From NCBI RefSeq assembly GCF_040802235.1, contig NC_133156.1:181052351-181116350 (forward strand): a DNA stretch of 64,000 bases, read 5' to 3'. Position numbers and translations under genes: made by a program. Of this stretch, positions 60,157 through 64,000 are shown one piece after another (positions within the stretch are counted from its first letter, which is position 1; the number at the start of each line of letters is the position of its first letter). Source of the stretch: Manis javanica (Eukaryota; Chordata; Mammalia; Pholidota; Manidae). Below the pieces are notes generated by a model. The model searched no databases and had not been told where the DNA came from. It worked only from the letters and a program-made list of their open reading frames with translations.

Positions 60157-63100
60157 TCAATGCAGGCGGCCTCGATCTCTGCCCCGGCCAGCAGCTGCGG
60201 GCACATCCACTGTCGAGCGAGGGTTCTTGATTGTTTCATCGATGGACACAATAAGGCACGCGGCCTCAGAGGCTGCGATCAGGGCATTGATCCGCACCAT
60301 AGCTGGCTCCCACACAAAGGCCTCGAAGTTGTCAGCAATGTCCTCATTGTTGATGTCCACTCCGTACCACGTTCCCCCCTGAAAGCAGGGAGAGAAAGGT
60401 GATAGGGAACCATTCTCAATTTCTTCTTGCATGCCCTTCTGAAGACCTACTAGAAATCCCAACTTGGAACTGGCCAGCACCTCCCTGAGGAAGACAGCAC
60501 CTGCCTGCGGCATCAAACTACAACGCTGGAAGCGGCCCTCTTCCCACCGCTGCCCTCGCCAACCACCCTCATCCATTCTGGACATGATCACATAAGAGCT
60601 CTGAGCCCGCTTCCACGCAAGCTGCTCTTTTGAGATGGCCCAAGGACTCTGTTTATCAAGCAACAATTCTTAAGAGGAACACTTTCCAGTCCCTTATCTC
60701 ATTTTATCTCACTGCTTCTGTTAGTCCCCATTTTACCGATGAGAAAACTGAGACACGGGCAGGGAAAGTGGTGGTGTAAGCCCAAACACAAGTCAGAAGC
60801 AAGCCACCTGTTTAGTGCTCCTGTCACAGTACTGAGCCCTTAACAAGTATCTCTAACCAAGTATTTGCTAAATAGCAAATGAACAAATTAGGTTCTCAGG
60901 TAACAACTTGGAGATGGTAAAGCCAAGGAGGGATGGTGCCTCAGCAGGGTTGTGGAGTGCTTCACTGCCACACTGGGAAAGCTGGTACTGTGGTCTGTGT
61001 GTGCTGCCAGGCAGGAGGCCACAGGGCTCCCCCGGTTCCTCCCACTGCACCATGAGGAGTAACCATACTCTTGGGAGAAGCACTGAAGAAATCCTGGAAC
61101 CTCCTGTCTTGGCACTGTGGCTTCCCCTCTGCTCTCTAAGGAAGCAGTTTAGTACGGGGTTTGGTTCCGGCCGTCACCCGGGCCAAGCGGGTAGAGCTTG
61201 CAAAAACACGGCGTGCACTCAGAACCTAGCCCCGTCCACCCAATTCCTAGACCCCGACGAGAATAAGGACCCACCTGGGCATGCCGAGCCCGCAACTTGT
61301 TGAGGATGTTTGTGGCATCAAAGCCAGCATTGTCACATAGCTGGCGTGGGATAATTTCCAAGGCCTTGGCATATGCCCCAATCAACAGCTGCTGTTTTCC
61401 TGGAATGGTCCTTGAGTAATCCCGCAGGTACTTGGAGAGCTCCATCTCGATGGCCCCACCACCAGCTACTACTGAGTCATTCTGCAAAGACCAGACCCAC
61501 CTCTCAATGTAAGGAGGCCCCTGGTCCAAGCTCCAGCCATGGCCAAGTTGGGCCACTCAGTCAACAGGCTTTCCAGCCCAGAGAGTGGCTCTTCATTCCA
61601 TCCCCCATCCCAAGGCCCAGGAAGCCCTGACATGGCTCTTGTCTGGCACATCCCAACTTTAATCTGGTGAACCTTTTGGTTCCGACCATCTTCACGGTCA
61701 CATATAGCTCGAGGGCATTGGCGCTATCCCTGGGATGGCTGACTACTCCAGCTGCAGAATTTGCTCATAAGAACCAGTCTTAGCCTTTAAGACAGCATAA
61801 CCTATTTCAGGAGGCTAAGGCTCTATGATTTGTGAGGCCAACCAGGGCCCACACACCACTCAGGGAAGAACAGGGCATATAGGGAAGGAATCACCACACA
61901 AATCCAGGGTCTCGTCAGCTTGGGCAGTAGAGGGGCTATGAAAGGCAGAAGTCCCAAGTCCCGAGTACCTTGATGGCCCTCCTGACAATCATGATGGCAT
62001 CATGCAGGGACCGCTCTGTCTCCTCCATGAACTGCTGAGCACCACCCCGGAGGATGATAGTGCAAGTCTTCGCCTTGGGGCAGCCAGTGAAGAAATTGTA
62101 CCTACACCCAGTCAAAACAAACACGTGAACTCCTTTCTGCTGCCAACCTGCTACGTTCTGACCTCACCAAGTCCTCCCAATGCTCAGCAGTTGCTCTTCT
62201 GTTCCTCATGAAGATTCTCTAATCCTACCCTTAGAGACATGTTGTTGGGAAGGTCTGGGGCTGTACCACTGGGGCACAACACATTGTGGACTTCTGCTGT
62301 GCTCTAGACCCAACTTGACACTCTTCCCTACTGAAATACTCTATATCTGAGCTCCCTATACCCCACAAAATGAGACCTCCACAAGGGGTAGCATATGCTA
62401 TATACCACATTGATGACAGCAGCAGGCCAGTCCCAGGCAGGTCTCATAAACTCCTCAAATAGGCAGCTCACCTCTCGCCTCCAATCTGGGTCTCCTCAAA
62501 GTCCTGGCAGTGACCCAGCACATCTGCCGACAGAGCATTCACACTGGTCTGGATGGAGCCTCCACAGGCCTGAGAAGCAGAAGGCGGCAAGAAAGTCAGC
62601 AGTGAAGGCTCAGAAAGGCCAGAAGACAGCTTCCCACCACCCACTTTCAAATCCAGTTCCCATGCTGGACTCTGCCTCAGTGTCTCTGAGCCCTCTGCAC
62701 TGAGTAATCCACTCTCATCGGTGACCTCCAGGCAACCCCTACCCCCTCTGGGAGGGGAGAAAACAAAGCAAAGATAAGACACATGCAGGGCAAACAGGCC
62801 TAGTTAAAAGGAGACAGGGACCCAATGCTTTGCTCTGATACCCCCTCCCCCAACTAGGGTCTTAGGATCAATGGTTTAGACCTGAAGTGGATCTGGTAAG
62901 ATGCTTTATTAGAGAGGGAAGAAACCTGGCTGGAAGTGTCATTACTTGGGCTTATCCAGTTCATCACAGCACTACTGCTAGGTTCCTGCACAAATCAGAT
63001 TTTCTGACTAGTTCTGGTTAGACTAACTTGTACAGACCTCACATACACTGGGATTGGTGTGCTTCATGAAAAAGGTGACGCAGGCAGGCCTAGATCGCAC

Positions 63101-63357
63101 TCCAGTACCTCAGGGCTAACCTTACAGGGCCACAAAGGCCAAGCGGCCGTCTGTTCAGGTTTGCTTACCATCATCGTCCTCTTCAGATCCTCTTCCAGCA
63201 CGCGGCCAGCACAGAACATGTCCCTGTCAGCAAAGTACTGGGTCGCCACATCCCCAATGGGGAGTTTGGACAAGATAACTTTGGCTCCAGAGTGATAGAT
63301 CTTCTCTAACTTGTCATAGAGAATGTTCCACTCTGCATCAACAATTGCCTGATAATC
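60157..63357 (-). CDS. CCT7: CCT7, T-complex protein 1 subunit eta (3' half)
   Basis: CCT7 is one of eight subunits of the cytosolic chaperonin TRiC/CCT, which folds actin, tubulin and many WD40 proteins using ATP. Five exons are present in minus-strand order: 63,357-63,169; 62,569-62,472; 62,101-61,969; 61,481-61,275; 60,378-60,157. They join in frame to 282 codons plus TGA, matching human residues about 262-543, so upstream exons lie beyond the window end. Recognisable segments: '[20 protein letters not shown]', '[11 protein letters not shown]', '[18 protein letters not shown]', '[13 protein letters not shown]', '[25 protein letters not shown]' (nucleotide-site region across an exon junction), '[16 protein letters not shown]', and the Arg-Gly tail ending [10 protein letters not shown]. 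All splice sites are GT-AG. Transcribed toward FBXO41, tail to tail. Identity is certain. Confidence 0.97.
60690..60860 (-). repeat. MIR-like SINE, antisense, in CCT7 intron
   Basis: 'cttatctcattttatctcactgcttctgttagtccccattttaccgatgagaaaactgagac' is the antisense MIR 3' half. Confidence 0.6.
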
Positions 63358-64000
63358 CTGAAAAGACCCCAAAAAGGATCAGGATGCTCTGGGGTGCAGG
63401 TTAGCGTATGTAGTGGGCTAAAATATACCATTCCCCCAAATATGCTGATTTCTTTGGGAACTAATAACGGGTAAACACAATAGCCTCTCCTCAGTCCAAG
63501 TAAACAAGGACACAAGACAATTTAGGAACGACCTAAAACTTTCAAACACAAAAACATCAAGTAGCCCCACAACTGCGAGCTCCTCCAGAGCTGGAATTGC
63601 CACGGTGTAAGAAACAGTTTGGCCTGGCTGAATTCTTGCCTCCTCTTGAGGCGCTGCACCCATGGAGCTCCCACTGACAAGACCCCTTCCCCCAAAGGCC
63701 CTTCTGCATCAGGGCCACATTTCTCAAGATCACCTCGGAGCTGGGTGCTACCTCCAGAGATGGCCTTCGTAATGATGGGCACTCCTGCCCCTGCAGCCTG
63801 GGAGGCCGTCTAGAAAGGGAGGAGCCCACCTCTGCCAGGGAAGAGGAACCCAAATCCTGGGCTTGCTGCAAAGCCAGAGAGTCTGGGGCAGCCCTGGCCC
63901 AGGGCCAGAGGAGAACCTCTCAGCAGGCCTGCCCGACTCAAGCCTCCTCAGGCCCAGAGGGCCAGGTTCCTCAGAGAGTATGGAGTGAGAAAAAAAGAGA
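63358..64000 (-). other. CCT7: CCT7 intron, to window end
   Basis: No further CCT7 coding exon was found on the minus strand; the next expected peptide (ending ..VHTVE) is absent. Open frames on both strands here are intronic. Confidence 0.55.

Noticed and set aside
63358-64000. Another CCT7 coding exon
   Set aside because: The expected upstream peptide could not be found on the minus strand; open frames here do not match the chaperonin.

Overview
This is nuclear DNA from a placental mammal. Three vertebrate genes are recognisable: EGR4 (+, complete), FBXO41 (+, complete coding region in 12 exons) and CCT7 (-, last five coding exons only). Their order and orientation match, from memory, human 2p13 (CCT7-FBXO41-EGR4-ALMS1) read in reverse, so ALMS1 would be expected beyond base 1. 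Repeats are LINE-1, LINE-2, MIR, DNA transposon and older elements. No Alu, carnivore, pig or ruminant SINE was seen. The young L1 5'UTR and 3'UTR resemble, from memory, those of pangolins; a pangolin or related laurasiatherian is a moderate-confidence guess.

Layout. 1-10,362: repeat-rich intergenic DNA, with one GC-richer island near 3.2-3.7 kb holding hairpin and palindrome structures. 10,363-18,309: a composite retroinsertion in which the 5' half of an L1 (5'UTR, broken ORF1, endonuclease and start of the reverse transcriptase region) runs straight into a POM121-like processed copy. The 7.9-kb composite is flanked by one pair of 17-bp direct repeats (16/17 identical) and sits inside an older L1 whose two halves lie on either side. 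This is the most unusual object in the window. 18,310-22,600: microsatellites, MIR and old L1. 22,620-25,440: EGR4 with TATA promoter, CRE-like and CArG-like sites, two exons, a NAGNAG acceptor, 3'UTR and polyadenylation signal. 25,440-31,370: intergenic. 31,370-32,110: CpG island, the probable FBXO41 promoter and non-coding first exon. 31,937-44,358: FBXO41 intron 1 with L2, Tigger1 and L1 remnants. 44,359-58,535: FBXO41 exons 2-13, including a 4.2-kb 3'UTR. 60,000-64,000: the 3' half of CCT7, tail-to-tail with FBXO41.

Roles (known biology). EGR4 is an immediate-early zinc-finger transcription factor of neurons and germ cells. FBXO41 is a brain-enriched F-box protein of SCF ubiquitin ligases. 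CCT7 is the eta subunit of the ubiquitous TRiC/CCT chaperonin. They are neighbours but not one pathway.
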